In this document: one piece after another, positions 35,101 through 44,989 of the stretch
Position numbering within the stretch: the stretch's first letter is position 1
Layout: every line of letters begins with the position of its first letter
From: Burkholderia dolosa
GTDB lineage: Bacteria > Pseudomonadota > Gammaproteobacteria > Burkholderiales > Burkholderiaceae
Assembly: GCF_902499135.1 (NCBI RefSeq)
Contig: NZ_CABVPR010000005.1
Coordinates: 1 to 64,000 of the forward strand
Direction of reading: 5' to 3'
DNA: 64,000 nucleotides
Position numbers and translations under genes: made by a program
Notes under the pieces: model-generated
Told to the model about the DNA's origin: nothing
Seen by the model: only the letters and a program-made list of their open reading frames with translations
Database searches by the model: none

Positions 35101-36678
35101 ATGCGCATTTTCCGCTTCATCAAGATTGTCTATACCGTCATCCGCTTCGGTCTCGACGAGGTGATGCTGTCCCGCATCGACGACCGGCGCGTCAAGCTGC
35201 TGCTGCGGATCACGACGATCGGCCGCCGCTATTCCGATCCCCCTGCGGTCCGCTTGCGCCATGCGCTCGAAAGCCTCGGCCCGATCTTCGTGAAGTTCGG
35301 TCAGGTGCTGTCGACCCGGCGCGACCTGTTGTCGGTCGATTTCGCGAACGAGCTCGCGAAGCTGCAGGATCAGGTGCCGCCGTTCGATTCTGCCGTCGCG
35401 ATCGCGATCATCGAGAAGTCGCTCGGCGCGCCCGTCGACGAACTGTTCGACGAATTCGAGCGCGAGCCGGTCGCGAGCGCGTCGATCGCTCAGGTGCATT
35501 TCGCGAAGCTGAAGCAGGGCCAGCACGCGGGCAAGGCGGTCGCGGTGAAGGTGCTGCGCCCGAACATGCTGCCGGTGATCGATTCCGATCTCGCGCTGCT
35601 GCGCGACATCGCGACGTGGACCGAGCGCATGTGGGCCGACGGCCGGCGGCTGAAGCCGCGCGAAGTCGTCGCCGAATTCGACAAGTACCTGCACGACGAA
35701 CTCGACCTGATGCGCGAGGCGGCGAACGGCAGCCAGCTGCGCCGCAACTTCGCGGGGCTCGACCTGCTGCTCGTGCCGGAGATGTTCTGGGACTGCTCGA
35801 CGTCGCAGGTGCTCGTGATGGAGCGCATGTCCGGCGTGCCGATCAGCCAGGTCGAGACGCTGCGCTCGGCGGGCGTCGACATCAAGAAGCTCGCGCGCGA
35901 AGGCGTCGAGATCTTCTTCACGCAGGTGTTCCGCGACGGCTTCTTCCATGCGGACATGCATCCGGGCAATATCCAGGTCAGCCTCGACCCGAACACGTTC
36001 GGCCGCTATATCGCGCTCGATTTCGGGATCGTCGGCGCGCTGTCCGATTTCGACAAGAACTATCTCGCGCAGAACTTCCTCGCGTTCTTCAAGCGCGACT
36101 ATCACCGCGTCGCGACGCTGCATCTCGAATCGGGCTGGGTGCCGCCAGAGACGCGCGTCGAGGAACTCGAGAGTGCGATCCGCGCGGTGTGCGAGCCGTA
36201 TTTCGACCGCGCGCTGAAGGACATCTCGCTCGGCCAGGTGCTGATGCGCCTCTTTTCGACGTCGCGCCGCTTCAACGTCGAGATCCAGCCGCAGCTCGTG
36301 CTGCTGCAGAAGACGATGCTGAACGTCGAGGGCCTCGGCCGCTCGCTCGACCCCGAGCTCGACCTGTGGAAGACCGCGAAACCGTATCTCGAGCGCTGGA
36401 TGACCGAGCAGATCGGGCTGCGCGGCTGGTACGAACGCTTCAAGGTCGAAGCGCCGCAATGGAGCAAGACGCTGCCGCAGCTGCCGCGGCTCGTGCATCA
36501 CGTGCTGGCCGAACGCCACCACACGCCGCGCGCGGCGAGCGACGACCTGATGCGGCAGATCCTGATCGAGCAGAAGCGGACCAACCGGCTGCTGCAGGCG
36601 CTGCTGATCTTCGGTCTCGCCGTCGGCGTCGGCGCGCTCGTCGCGCGCGTGCTGCTCGCGCTCGCGTACGGCGCATGA
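35101..36678 (+). CDS. ubiB: Ubiquinone biosynthesis regulatory kinase-like protein UbiB
   Basis: A 525-residue member of the ABC1/ADCK family of atypical kinase-like ATPases needed for ubiquinone synthesis. The family KxGQ motif occurs in [18 protein letters not shown] (about residues 61-78), followed by the alanine-rich loop region [13 protein letters not shown], the catalytic HADMHPGNI near 282 and the metal-binding DFGIVG near 302. Two C-terminal membrane helices ([21 protein letters not shown]) anchor it. It is in an operon with ubiJ and the methyltransferase that follows. Confidence 0.95.
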   Translation: MRIFRFIKIVYTVIRFGLDEVMLSRIDDRRVKLLLRITTIGRRYSDPPAVRLRHALESLGPIFVKFGQVLSTRRDLLSVDFANELAKLQDQVPPFDSAVAIAIIEKSLGAPVDELFDEFEREPVASASIAQVHFAKLKQGQHAGKAVAVKVLRPNMLPVIDSDLALLRDIATWTERMWADGRRLKPREVVAEFDKYLHDELDLMREAANGSQLRRNFAGLDLLLVPEMFWDCSTSQVLVMERMSGVPISQVETLRSAGVDIKKLAREGVEIFFTQVFRDGFFHADMHPGNIQVSLDPNTFGRYIALDFGIVGALSDFDKNYLAQNFLAFFKRDYHRVATLHLESGWVPPETRVEELESAIRAVCEPYFDRALKDISLGQVLMRLFSTSRRFNVEIQPQLVLLQKTMLNVEGLGRSLDPELDLWKTAKPYLERWMTEQIGLRGWYERFKVEAPQWSKTLPQLPRLVHHVLAERHHTPRAASDDLMRQILIEQKRTNRLLQALLIFGLAVGVGALVARVLLALAYGA

Positions 36679-36695
36679 CCGGAAGGAGCTTCGCG

Positions 36696-37322
36696 ATGTC
36701 CGATCCGAAACAACCGGGCACGCCGACGGCCGCCGATTTCGCGACACGCGATCCTGGCGACGCGTCGTTCTGGGACGAGCGTTTCGCACGCGGCGTGACG
36801 CCGTGGGAATTCGGCGGCGTGCCGGACGGCTTTCGCGCATTCGCGCAGCGGCTCGAGCGGTGCGCGGTGCTGATTCCCGGCTGCGGCAGCGCGCAGGAAG
36901 CCGGCTGGCTCGCCGATGCCGGCTGGCCGGTGCGCGCGATCGATTTCGCCGCGCAGGCCGTCGCAACGGCGAAGGCGCAGCTCGGTGCGCATGCGGACGT
37001 CGTCGAACTCGCCGATTTCTTCACGTACCGGCCGCCGTTCGACGTGCGCTGGATTTACGAGCGCGCGTTCCTGTGTGCGCTGCCGCCCGCCCGGCGCGCG
37101 GACTATGCGGCGCAGATGGCCGCGCTGCTGCCCGCGGGCGGTCTGCTGGCCGGCTACTTCTTCGTGACCGCGAAGCCGAAGGGACCGCCGTTCGGGATCG
37201 AGCGCGCGGAGCTCGACGCGCTGCTCGCGCCGCAGTTCGACTTGATCGACGATTGGCCGGTGACCGATTCGCTGCCGGTGTTCGAAGGGCACGAGCGCTG
37301 GCTCACGTGGCGCCGCCGCTGA
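36696..37322 (+). CDS. Thiopurine/TPMT-family SAM-dependent methyltransferase
   Basis: A 208-residue methyltransferase. The N-terminus contains SFWDERFARGVTPWEFGGVP, typical of the TPMT superfamily, and the SAM site is VLIPGCGSAQEAGWLADAGWPVRAIDFA. The substrate is unknown; relatives methylate thiopurines or thiol and selenium compounds. AAGGAG lies eight bases upstream of ATG 36696. An earlier ATG at 36675 overlaps the ubiB stop but lacks its own ribosome site. Confidence 0.88.
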   Translation: MSDPKQPGTPTAADFATRDPGDASFWDERFARGVTPWEFGGVPDGFRAFAQRLERCAVLIPGCGSAQEAGWLADAGWPVRAIDFAAQAVATAKAQLGAHADVVELADFFTYRPPFDVRWIYERAFLCALPPARRADYAAQMAALLPAGGLLAGYFFVTAKPKGPPFGIERAELDALLAPQFDLIDDWPVTDSLPVFEGHERWLTWRRR

Positions 37323-37367
37323 CGGACGGGCGGTGCGGCGGTTGCCGGGGCGCGTCGGGGTTTCGGC

Positions 37368-37373
37368 TATAAT
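37368..37373 (+). promoter_or_regulatory. Promoter -10 box upstream of the zinc-ribbon gene
   Basis: A perfect TATAAT 46 bp before the ATG. The best -35-like element, TTGCCG (37342-37347), is 20 bp away, which is long. The gene cluster fmdB-like/DUF502/aspS probably starts here. Confidence 0.55.
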
Positions 37374-37418
37374 TCAAGGCTTTGCAAGCCGTTTCCAGTT
37401 TCTGCAGGAAAAAACATC

Positions 37419-37748
37419 ATGCCGATCTACGCCTATCGATGCGAAGCGTGCGGTTTCGCAAAGGACGTGCTCCAGAAGATGAGCGACGCGCCGCTGTCGC
37501 AATGCCCGGAATGCGGGAAGGATGCGTTTCGCAAGCAGGTCACGGCCGCGGGGTTTCAGCTGAAGGGTTCGGGGTGGTACGTCACCGATTTCCGCGGCGG
37601 CTCGGGCGGCTCCAGCGCGCCGGCGACGGCGTCGTCGGGCGATGCGGCGCCGGCAGCAACGCCGGCGGCTCCGGCCGCGTCGGGTTCCGAAAGTACGACG
37701 ACGAGTGCGGCGCCGGCCCCGGCCGCAGCGCCCGCCGCCGGCGGTTGA
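37419..37748 (+). CDS. FmdB-family zinc-ribbon protein
   Basis: A 109-residue protein with the FmdB/CxxC regulatory domain in the first 45 residues: MPIYAYRCEACGF and LSQCPECGKDAFRKQ give two CxxC pairs that should bind one zinc. A low-complexity Ala/Ser/Pro tail makes up the C-terminal half and is presumably disordered. The role is unknown, though related proteins are called transcriptional regulators. It precedes the DUF502 gene. Confidence 0.9.
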   Translation: MPIYAYRCEACGFAKDVLQKMSDAPLSQCPECGKDAFRKQVTAAGFQLKGSGWYVTDFRGGSGGSSAPATASSGDAAPAATPAAPAASGSESTTTSAAPAPAAAPAAGG

Positions 37749-37809
37749 CAGTCGCGGCCCGATCGGGCCGCGCCCATACCGCGCCGCCGGCGCGGTTCAT
37801 TGACGGCAG

Positions 37810-38460
37810 ATGATGAAAAAGACGACCCTGAAATCGGTGTTTCTGACCGGCCTGCTGGTTCTCGTTCCGCTCGCGATCACGCTGTGGGTGCTCGGCCTCA
37901 TCATCGGCACGATGGACCAGACGCTGCTGCTGCTGCCCGAATCGTGGCAGCCCGAGCGGCTGCTCGGTTTCCGGCTGCCCGGAATCGGCGCGGTGCTGAC
38001 GCTCGCGTTCGTGTTCGTCGTCGGGCTCGCCACGCAGAATTTCATCGGCCAGAAGCTCGTGACGTGGTGGAACGCGGTCGTGCGCCACATCCCGGTCGTC
38101 GGGCCGATCTACACGAGCGTCAAGCAGGTGTCGGACACGCTGCTGTCGAGCAGCGGCAACGCGTTCCGCAAGGCGCTGCTGATCGAATACCCGCGCCGCG
38201 GCTCGTATACGATCGCGTTTCTGACCGGCACGCCCGGCGGCGACGTGGTCAACCACCTGACGGAAGAGTACGTGAGCGTGTACGTGCCCACGACGCCGAA
38301 CCCGACGTCTGGCTTCTTCCTGATGCTCCCGAAGAGCGAAGTCGTCGAACTCGACATGTCGGTCGATGCCGCGCTCAAGTACATCGTCTCGATGGGTGTC
38401 GTTGCACCGCCGGCGCCGGTTCCGGTGCCCGCGCGCCGTCCCGTCGAGCCGCCGCTGTAA
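37810..38460 (+). CDS. DUF502-family membrane protein
   Basis: A 216-residue inner-membrane protein with two helices near the N-terminus (FLTGLLVLVPLAITLWVLGLI and VLTLAFVFVVGLATQNFIG). The DUF502 core GPIYTSVKQVSDTLLSS and the YVPTTPNPTSGFFLMLPKSEVVELDMSVDAALKYIVSMG end are diagnostic. Function unknown. It lies between the zinc-ribbon gene and aspS, an arrangement common in beta-proteobacteria. Confidence 0.9.
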   Translation: MMKKTTLKSVFLTGLLVLVPLAITLWVLGLIIGTMDQTLLLLPESWQPERLLGFRLPGIGAVLTLAFVFVVGLATQNFIGQKLVTWWNAVVRHIPVVGPIYTSVKQVSDTLLSSSGNAFRKALLIEYPRRGSYTIAFLTGTPGGDVVNHLTEEYVSVYVPTTPNPTSGFFLMLPKSEVVELDMSVDAALKYIVSMGVVAPPAPVPVPARRPVEPPL

Positions 38461-38527
38461 GCCAAGAATCATCGCCCGGGCCGCGCGTTGCGGCGCCCGT
38501 TGATCAAACCGAACGAAAGCAAACATC

Positions 38528-40330
38528 ATGTCGATGCGTACTGAATACTGCGGTCTCGTGACCGAACACCTGCTGGGCCAAACCGTGTCGCTGTGCGGCT
38601 GGGTGCAGCGCCGCCGCGATCACGGCGGTGTGATCTTCATCGACCTGCGCGATCGTGAAGGCCTCGTGCAGGTGGTCTGCGACCCGGATCGCGCCGAGAT
38701 GTTCGCGACCGCCGAAGGCGTACGCAACGAGTTCTGCGTGCAGGTCAAGGGCCTCGTGCGCAACCGTCCGGAAGGCACGGTCAACGCAGGTCTGAAAAGC
38801 GGCAAGATCGAAGTGCTGTGCCACGAGCTGACCGTGCTGAACCCGTCGGTCACGCCGCCGTTCCAGCTCGACGACGACAACCTGTCCGAAACGACGCGTC
38901 TCACGCACCGCGTGCTCGACCTGCGCCGTCCGCAGATGCAGCACAACCTGCGGCTGCGCTACCGCGTCGCGATCGAGGCGCGCAAGTATCTCGACGAGCA
39001 GGGCTTCATCGACATCGAAACGCCGATGCTGACCAAGAGCACGCCGGAAGGCGCGCGCGACTATCTGGTTCCGTCGCGCGTGAACGCCGGCCAGTTCTTC
39101 GCGCTGCCGCAGTCGCCGCAGCTGTTCAAGCAGCTGCTGATGATCGCGAACTTCGATCGCTACTACCAGATCACGAAGTGCTTCCGCGACGAAGACCTGC
39201 GCGCCGATCGTCAGCCCGAATTCACGCAGATCGACTGCGAGACGTCGTTCCTCGGCGAGCAGGAAATCCGCGACCTGTTCGAGGACATGATCCGTCATAT
39301 CTTCAAGAAGACCATCGACGTCGAACTCGATGCGAAATTCCCGGTGATGCCGTATTCGGAAGCGATGGCGCGCTTCGGCTCGGACAAGCCCGACCTGCGC
39401 GTGAAGCTCGAGTTCACCGAGCTGACCGACGCGATGAAGGACGTCGACTTCAAGGTGTTCAGCACGCCGGCCAACGCGAAGGACGGCCGCGTCGCGGCGC
39501 TGCGCGTGCCGAAGGGCGCCGAGCTGTCGCGCGGCGACATCGACGGCTACACCGAGTTCGTGCGCATCTACGGCGCGAAGGGCCTCGCATGGATCAAGGT
39601 GAACGAGAAGGCGAAGGGCCGCGACGGCCTGCAAAGCCCGATCGTGAAGAACCTGCACGACGCGTCGATCGCGGCGATCCTCGAGCGCACCGGCGCCGAA
39701 GACGGCGACATCATCTTCTTCGCGGCCGACCGTGCGAAGGTCGTCAACGACAGCCTCGGCGCGCTGCGCCTGAAGATCGGTCACTCGGAATTCGGCAAGG
39801 CGAACGGCCTCGTCGAGGCCGGCTGGAAGCCGCTGTGGGTCGTCGACTTCCCGATGTTCGAATACGACGACGAAGACGCACGCTACGTCGCCGCGCACCA
39901 CCCGTTCACGAGCCCGAAGGACGAGCACCTCGAGTATCTCGAGACCGATCCGGGCCGCTGTCTCGCGAAGGCGTACGACATGGTGCTGAACGGCTGGGAA
40001 ATCGGCGGCGGCTCGGTGCGTATCCACCGCGAGGACGTGCAGAGCAAGGTGTTCCGCGCGCTGAAGATCGGCGCGGAAGAGGCGCAGGCGAAGTTCGGCT
40101 TCCTGCTGGACGCGCTGCAGTACGGCGCGCCGCCGCACGGCGGCATCGCGTTCGGTCTCGACCGCATCGTCACGATGATGGCCGGCGCCGATTCGATCCG
40201 CGACGTGATCGCGTTCCCGAAGACCCAGCGTGCGCAGGATCTGCTCACGCAGGCGCCGAGCCCGGTCGACGAGCGCCAGCTGCGCGAGCTGCACATCCGT
40301 CTGCGTCAGCCGGAGCAGCCGAAGGCGTAA
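38528..40330 (+). CDS. aspS: Aspartyl-tRNA synthetase
   Basis: A 600-residue bacterial-type class IIb synthetase. An N-terminal OB fold ([28 protein letters not shown]) recognises the anticodon; the catalytic core has motif 2 near [20 protein letters not shown] and motif 3 [13 protein letters not shown]; the GAD insertion domain lies in the middle (about 290-420). Length matches the family. It charges tRNA-Asp; whether it also charges tRNA-Asn cannot be judged here. A strong terminator follows. Confidence 0.97.
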   Translation: MSMRTEYCGLVTEHLLGQTVSLCGWVQRRRDHGGVIFIDLRDREGLVQVVCDPDRAEMFATAEGVRNEFCVQVKGLVRNRPEGTVNAGLKSGKIEVLCHELTVLNPSVTPPFQLDDDNLSETTRLTHRVLDLRRPQMQHNLRLRYRVAIEARKYLDEQGFIDIETPMLTKSTPEGARDYLVPSRVNAGQFFALPQSPQLFKQLLMIANFDRYYQITKCFRDEDLRADRQPEFTQIDCETSFLGEQEIRDLFEDMIRHIFKKTIDVELDAKFPVMPYSEAMARFGSDKPDLRVKLEFTELTDAMKDVDFKVFSTPANAKDGRVAALRVPKGAELSRGDIDGYTEFVRIYGAKGLAWIKVNEKAKGRDGLQSPIVKNLHDASIAAILERTGAEDGDIIFFAADRAKVVNDSLGALRLKIGHSEFGKANGLVEAGWKPLWVVDFPMFEYDDEDARYVAAHHPFTSPKDEHLEYLETDPGRCLAKAYDMVLNGWEIGGGSVRIHREDVQSKVFRALKIGAEEAQAKFGFLLDALQYGAPPHGGIAFGLDRIVTMMAGADSIRDVIAFPKTQRAQDLLTQAPSPVDERQLRELHIRLRQPEQPKA

Positions 40331-40349
40331 CGCGCATTCGCGTTCCCGC

Positions 40350-40387
40350 AACGAAAAAGGCGCCGCGGTGCGCCTTTTTCGTTTTTT
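40350..40387 (+). terminator. Terminator of aspS
   Basis: A 14-bp stem AACGAAAAAGGCGC/GCGCCTTTTTCGTT (40350-40363, 40370-40383) around a CGCGGT loop, followed by more T. Because the stem itself contains A5 and T5, it should work in both directions. Confidence 0.92.
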
Positions 40388-40460
40388 GCGGTACAGTCGC
40401 AGCACTTGCCGCGCGCGGCACGCGCATGTCCGGCGCGGTTCCGTGCCGTATGAAACGAAG

Positions 40461-40955
40461 ATGACGAAGCCGCCGAAAATTCCCGAATCCGTACTCGTCG
40501 TGATCTACACGCCCGAACTCGACGCGCTCGTGATCAAGCGGGCCGATCAGCCCGATTTCTGGCAGTCGGTGACCGGCTCGAAGGACACGCTCGACGAGCC
40601 GCTCGCGATCGCGGCGGCGCGCGAAGTCGCCGAAGAAACCGGCATCGCGGTCGGCATGCACGGCGTGCCGGCCAACGCGCTCGTCGACTGGCACCACTCG
40701 ATCGAATACGCGATCTATCCGCAATATCTGCATCGCTACGCGCCGGGCGTCACGCGCAACGTCGAGCACTGGTTCGGCCTTTGCGTGCCGCGCCGCGTCG
40801 ACGTCACGCTGTCGCCGCGCGAGCACGTCGACTACGCATGGCTGCCGTACCGCGAAGCGGCCGCGCGCTGCTTCTCGCCGTCGAACGCCGAAGCGATCCT
40901 GCAACTGCCGATGCGCGCGGCGCTCGCGCACGCGACGCACGGCTCGTCCGCATGA
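40461..40955 (+). CDS. nudB: Dihydroneopterin triphosphate diphosphatase (Nudix)
   Basis: A 164-residue Nudix hydrolase of folate synthesis. The Nudix box reads GSKDTLDEPLAIAAAREVAEETGI (G-x5-E-x7-REVxEETGI) near residues 38-61; FWQSVTGSKD and VEHWFGLCVP are typical of NudB. It removes pyrophosphate from 7,8-dihydroneopterin triphosphate. Its stop overlaps the clsB start by four bases (ATGA). The ribosome site is weak. Confidence 0.9.
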   Translation: MTKPPKIPESVLVVIYTPELDALVIKRADQPDFWQSVTGSKDTLDEPLAIAAAREVAEETGIAVGMHGVPANALVDWHHSIEYAIYPQYLHRYAPGVTRNVEHWFGLCVPRRVDVTLSPREHVDYAWLPYREAAARCFSPSNAEAILQLPMRAALAHATHGSSA

Positions 40956-42226
40956 ATGCCGAAACCCGCAAGCGCTTCGCGCAATTGCGGCAGATGTTCC
41001 TGCAGGAGCGCGGCTCCGCGTCGCGGCTCGCGTTCACGACCGGCAACACGGTGCGGCTGCACGAGAGCGGCGGCGCGTTCTTCCGCGCGCTGATCGAGCG
41101 GATCGACGCCGCGGCTGAGCAGGTGATGCTCGAAACCTACATCTTCTGCGACGACGACGCGGGCCGCCCGGTGTCGGACGCGCTGATCCGCGCGGCGCAG
41201 CGCGGCGTGCGCGTGCGCGTGATCACCGACGGCGTCGGCACCGCGCGCCTGCCGCTGTTCGACACGTGGGCCGACGCCGGTGTCGAGCACTGCATCTACA
41301 ACCGTTATCTGTTCGGCCGCTTCGGCTTCTCGCGCACGCATCGCAAGCTCGCGGTGATCGACCACGCGGCGGCGTTCTGCGGCGGGATCAACATCGTCGA
41401 CGACTACGCGCAGAACGGCACGACGCTGCCGTATCCGCGCTGGGATTTCGCGGTCGAGATGGCGGGGCCCGCGGTCGCGGACGTCCGCGCGGCGTTCGAG
41501 CTGCAATGGCATCGGATCCAGTTCGGCCACAAGCCGTATGCGCAGTATGCGACCGCGCTGCACGGCGGCGAGCCGTTTCCGACGATGTTCCGGCGCTGGC
41601 TGCGCAGCCACCGCTGGATCAAGGCGGGCGCGCTGCGCGTCGTGACCGAACCGAGCGTCGCGTTCGTCGCGCGCGACAACGTCGTGAACCGCCGTGCGAT
41701 CGAGAAGGCGTATCTGGCGGCGATCGGCAAGGCGCGCCATCGGATTCTTGTCGCGAACCCGTATTTCATGCCGGGGCGCAAATTGCGCCGTGCGCTGACG
41801 GGTGCGGCGCGACGCGGCATCGACGTGCGAATCCTGATCGGCCGCAAGGAGTTCGCCGCGCTCGACACGGCCGTACCGTTCCTGTATCACGCGCTGCTGC
41901 GCGCCGGCGTGCGCGTGGCCGAATACGACAAGACGATGCTGCACGGCAAGGTGGCCGTGATCGACGACAACTGGGCGACGGTCGGCTCGTCGAATCTGGA
42001 CGCGCTGAGCCTGATGCTGAACAATGAGGCGAACGTCGTTCTCGTGCGGTACGACGCGCTGACGAACCAGCTGCGCGACGCGATCATGGCCGCGTTCGCC
42101 GACGGTCGAGAGATCGACGCCGCGCGGTATGCGGCGCGCCCGCGCATCGAACGCGTGCTGAACTGGCTCGCGTACAACGTATATCGGATCGTGATGAAGG
42201 CGCTGACCGTCGGCAGCTACGACTGA
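40952..42226 (+). CDS. clsB: Cardiolipin synthase B-type phospholipase D protein
   Basis: A 424-residue enzyme with two HKD motifs: HRKLAVIDHAAAFCGGIN (about residues 130-147) and HGKVAVIDDNWATVGSSN (about 331-348). Size and the absence of N-terminal membrane helices fit ClsB, which condenses two phosphatidylglycerols or uses other phospholipids to make cardiolipin at the inner membrane. It is translationally coupled to nudB. Together with the ClsC-like lipoprotein at 9645 the genome has at least two such enzymes. Confidence 0.9.
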   Translation: MNAETRKRFAQLRQMFLQERGSASRLAFTTGNTVRLHESGGAFFRALIERIDAAAEQVMLETYIFCDDDAGRPVSDALIRAAQRGVRVRVITDGVGTARLPLFDTWADAGVEHCIYNRYLFGRFGFSRTHRKLAVIDHAAAFCGGINIVDDYAQNGTTLPYPRWDFAVEMAGPAVADVRAAFELQWHRIQFGHKPYAQYATALHGGEPFPTMFRRWLRSHRWIKAGALRVVTEPSVAFVARDNVVNRRAIEKAYLAAIGKARHRILVANPYFMPGRKLRRALTGAARRGIDVRILIGRKEFAALDTAVPFLYHALLRAGVRVAEYDKTMLHGKVAVIDDNWATVGSSNLDALSLMLNNEANVVLVRYDALTNQLRDAIMAAFADGREIDAARYAARPRIERVLNWLAYNVYRIVMKALTVGSYD

Positions 42227-42264
42227 CGGGCCGCGCAACTCTGCATCCGCTTCATGAAAATCCG

Positions 42265-42282
42265 TCCGCACGTTCGTGCGGA
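42265..42282 (+). other. Hairpin after clsB
   Basis: A perfect TCCGCACG/CGTGCGGA inverted repeat (42265-42272, 42275-42282) 38 bp after the stop. AAAAGG rather than T follows, so it is not a clear terminator on this strand. Confidence 0.45.
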
Positions 42283-42327
42283 AAAGGCGCTCCGGTCACG
42301 CCGGAATCGCGCAAAATAGCGGCTCGG

Positions 42328-42345
42328 TTAGACACCGGTTTCTAA
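42328..42345 (+). promoter_or_regulatory. TetR-type operator palindrome
   Basis: TTAGACACCGGTTTCTAA is an 18-bp palindrome with a single mismatched pair. It lies just upstream of the proposed -35 box of the tetR-led beta-oxidation operon, the expected place for the binding site of the TetR protein encoded first. Confidence 0.65.
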
Positions 42346-42353
42346 TAATTTCC

Positions 42354-42382
42354 TTGTTTCGCGGGCGGTCGCACTCAATAAT
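42354..42382 (+). promoter_or_regulatory. Promoter of the tetR/beta-oxidation operon
   Basis: TTGTTT (42354-42359) and AATAAT (42377-42382) are 17 bp apart in an AT-rich segment 52 bp before the tetR ATG. A second inverted repeat, CCGTTCG (42390-42396)/CGAACGG (42413-42419), covers the region just after the predicted start. Confidence 0.5.
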
Positions 42383-42433
42383 AGTACGGCCGTTCGATTT
42401 TATTCGATCCCCCGAACGGTTACAGAAAAAGCT

Positions 42434-43033
42434 ATGCGAAAAGGCGAACAGACGCGTGCCGCGATACTCGAAGCTGCTTTGGATCTCGCCAGCCGCGACG
42501 GGCTGGAGGGGCTGACGATCGGCCTGCTGGCCGAGCGCATGCAGATGAGCAAGAGCGGCGTGTTCGCGCACTTCGGGTCGCGCGACGATCTGCAGGTCGA
42601 GGTCGTCCGCGAGTATCACCGTCGTTTCGAGAACGAGGTGTTCTTTCCGAGCCTGCGCGAGCCGCGCGGTCTGCCGCGTCTGCGTGCGATGCTCGCGCGC
42701 TGGATGGAGAAGCGCATCCAGGAGGTGACGACCGGATGCATCTACATCAGCGGCGCCGTCGAATACGACGACCGGCCGGACAGCCCGGTGCGCGAGCAGT
42801 TGATCGCGAGCGTGACCACCTGGCGTGCCGCGTTGCTGCGCGCCATTTCGCAGGCGAAGGACGAAGGACATCTGCGTGCGGATACCGATCCGGATCTGAT
42901 GCTCTTCGAGTTGTACAGCTTCACGCTCGGCCTGCACCACGACGCACGTTTCCTGCACTCGCCGGACGCGGTGCGTCTCACGTGGGCCGCGCTGGAAAAG
43001 ACAATCGTTTCGTATCAGAGCGAGAGCCGTTAG
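42434..43033 (+). CDS. TetR-family regulator of the beta-oxidation operon
   Basis: A 199-residue protein. The N-terminal helix-turn-helix is LTIGLLAERMQMSKSGVFAHFGSRDDLQVEV (about residues 26-56); the rest is the helical ligand domain with FENEVFFPSLREP and a conserved LFELYSFTLGLHHDARFL end. It is the first gene of an operon for fatty acyl-CoA degradation, so the inducer may be an acyl-CoA. A strong palindrome (42328-42345) upstream suggests autoregulation. Confidence 0.92.
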   Translation: MRKGEQTRAAILEAALDLASRDGLEGLTIGLLAERMQMSKSGVFAHFGSRDDLQVEVVREYHRRFENEVFFPSLREPRGLPRLRAMLARWMEKRIQEVTTGCIYISGAVEYDDRPDSPVREQLIASVTTWRAALLRAISQAKDEGHLRADTDPDLMLFELYSFTLGLHHDARFLHSPDAVRLTWAALEKTIVSYQSESR

Positions 43034-43090
43034 CGGCGCGTGATCCGCCCGCCAGCTGCTCGAGCCGTTTGCCCACCTTTGGAGAGAGTC

Positions 43091-44878
43091 ATGGGACAGT
43101 ACGCCGCGCCGCTGCGCGACATGCAATTCGTGTTGCACGAGCTTCTGAACGTCGAAGCCGAGGTCAAGCAAATGCCGAGGCATGTGGACCTCGACGCCGA
43201 CACGATCAACCAGGTCCTCGAGGAAGCGGGCAAGTTCTGCTCCGAAGTGCTGTTTCCGCTGAACCAGGTCGGCGACCGTGAAGGGTGCACGTACGTCGGC
43301 GACGGCGTCGTGAAGACGCCGACCGGCTTCAAGGAAGCTTATCGACAATACGTCGAGGCCGGCTGGCCGGCGCTCGGCTGCGATCCGGAATACGGCGGCC
43401 AGGGGCTGCCCGCGTTCGTGAACAACGCGCTGTACGAAATGCTGAACTCGGCGAACCAGGCGTGGACGATGTATCCGGGCCTGTCGCACGGCGCATACGA
43501 ATGCCTGCACGCGCACGGCGCGCCGGAACTGCAGCAGCGCTACCTGCCGAAGCTCGTGTCCGGCGAATGGACCGGCACGATGTGCCTGACCGAGCCGCAC
43601 TGCGGCACCGACCTCGGCATCCTGCGCACCAAGGCCGAACCGAACGGCGACGGGTCGTACTCGATCAGCGGCACGAAGATCTTCATCTCGAGCGGCGAGC
43701 ACGACATGTCGAAGAACATCGTCCACCTCGTGCTGGCCCGCCTGCCGGACGCGCCGCAGGGCACGAAGGGGATCTCGCTGTTCATCGTGCCGAAGTTCAT
43801 CCCCGACGCATCGGGCGAGCCGGGCGAGCGCAACGGCATCAAGTGCGGGTCGATCGAGCACAAGATGGGCATCCACGGCAATTCGACGTGCGTGATGAAC
43901 CTCGACAACGCGAAGGGCTGGATCGTCGGCGAGCCGAACAAGGGCCTCAACGCGATGTTCGTGATGATGAACGCCGCGCGCCTCGGCGTCGGCATGCAGG
44001 GGCTCGGCCTCACCGAAGTCGCGTACCAGAACTCGCTCGCGTATGCGAAGGAGCGTCTGCAGATGCGCTCGCTGACCGGCCCGAAGGCGCCGGACAAGCC
44101 GGCCGATCCGATCATCGTGCACCCGGACGTGCGCCGGATGCTGCTCACGCAGAAGGCATACGCGGAAGGCGCGCGCGCGTTTACGTACTGGTCCGCGCTG
44201 CAGATCGACAAGGAGCTGTCGCATGCGGACGACGCGGTGCGCAAGGAAGCGGCCGACCTCGTCGCGCTGCTCACGCCGATCATCAAGGCGTTCCTGACCG
44301 ACAACGCGTTCGAGTCGACCAACCACGCGATGCAGATCTACGGCGGGCACGGCTTCATCTCCGAGTGGGGAATGGAGCAATACGTGCGCGATGCGCGGAT
44401 CAACATGATCTACGAAGGCACGAACTCGATCCAGGCGCTCGACCTGCTGGGCCGCAAGGTGCTCGGCGACATGGGCGCGAAGCTGAAGAAGTTCGGCAAG
44501 ATCGTGTCCGACTTCGTCGAGGCCGAAGGCGTGAAGCCGGAGATGGCCGAGTTCGTCAACCCGCTCGCCGATATAGGCGAGAAGGTGCAGAAGCTCACGA
44601 TGGAAATCGGCATGAAGGCGATGCAGAACCCGGACGAAGTCGGCGCGGCCGCCGTCCCGTATCTGCGCACCGTCGGCCACCTCGTGTTCTCGTACTTCTG
44701 GGCGCGGATGGCGCGCATCGCGCTCGACAAGGAGGCGTCCGGAGATCCGTTCTACAAGTCGAAGCTCGCGACCGCGCGCTTCTACTTCGCGCGCCTGCTG
44801 CCCGAGACGGCGTCGACGATCCGCGCCGCGCGCGCCGGTTCGAAGACGCTGATGGAAATCGACGAATCGCTGTTCTGA
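43091..44878 (+). CDS. Acyl-CoA dehydrogenase (long form, with C-terminal extension)
   Basis: A 595-residue FAD enzyme that introduces the 2,3-double bond into acyl-CoA, the first step of beta-oxidation. MCLTEPHCGTDLG and SGTKIFISSGEHDMSKNIVHLV mark the FAD- and substrate-binding middle domain; QIYGGHGFISEWGMEQYVRDARINMIYEGTNSIQALDL is the conserved C-terminal domain; a further 130-residue extension identifies the long ACAD group. GGAGAGAG precedes ATG 43091. It is 57 bp after tetR. Confidence 0.94.
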   Translation: MGQYAAPLRDMQFVLHELLNVEAEVKQMPRHVDLDADTINQVLEEAGKFCSEVLFPLNQVGDREGCTYVGDGVVKTPTGFKEAYRQYVEAGWPALGCDPEYGGQGLPAFVNNALYEMLNSANQAWTMYPGLSHGAYECLHAHGAPELQQRYLPKLVSGEWTGTMCLTEPHCGTDLGILRTKAEPNGDGSYSISGTKIFISSGEHDMSKNIVHLVLARLPDAPQGTKGISLFIVPKFIPDASGEPGERNGIKCGSIEHKMGIHGNSTCVMNLDNAKGWIVGEPNKGLNAMFVMMNAARLGVGMQGLGLTEVAYQNSLAYAKERLQMRSLTGPKAPDKPADPIIVHPDVRRMLLTQKAYAEGARAFTYWSALQIDKELSHADDAVRKEAADLVALLTPIIKAFLTDNAFESTNHAMQIYGGHGFISEWGMEQYVRDARINMIYEGTNSIQALDLLGRKVLGDMGAKLKKFGKIVSDFVEAEGVKPEMAEFVNPLADIGEKVQKLTMEIGMKAMQNPDEVGAAAVPYLRTVGHLVFSYFWARMARIALDKEASGDPFYKSKLATARFYFARLLPETASTIRAARAGSKTLMEIDESLF

Positions 44879-44989
44879 CGCGCAGCCGGGCGGCGCACCG
44901 CGCGCTGCCCGGGCGCAACGGTTCCTGGTACTGACTTCGCCGTGCAGCCGTCATTTGATGCGGTGCGCGGCACCATCCGGAGACATCCC

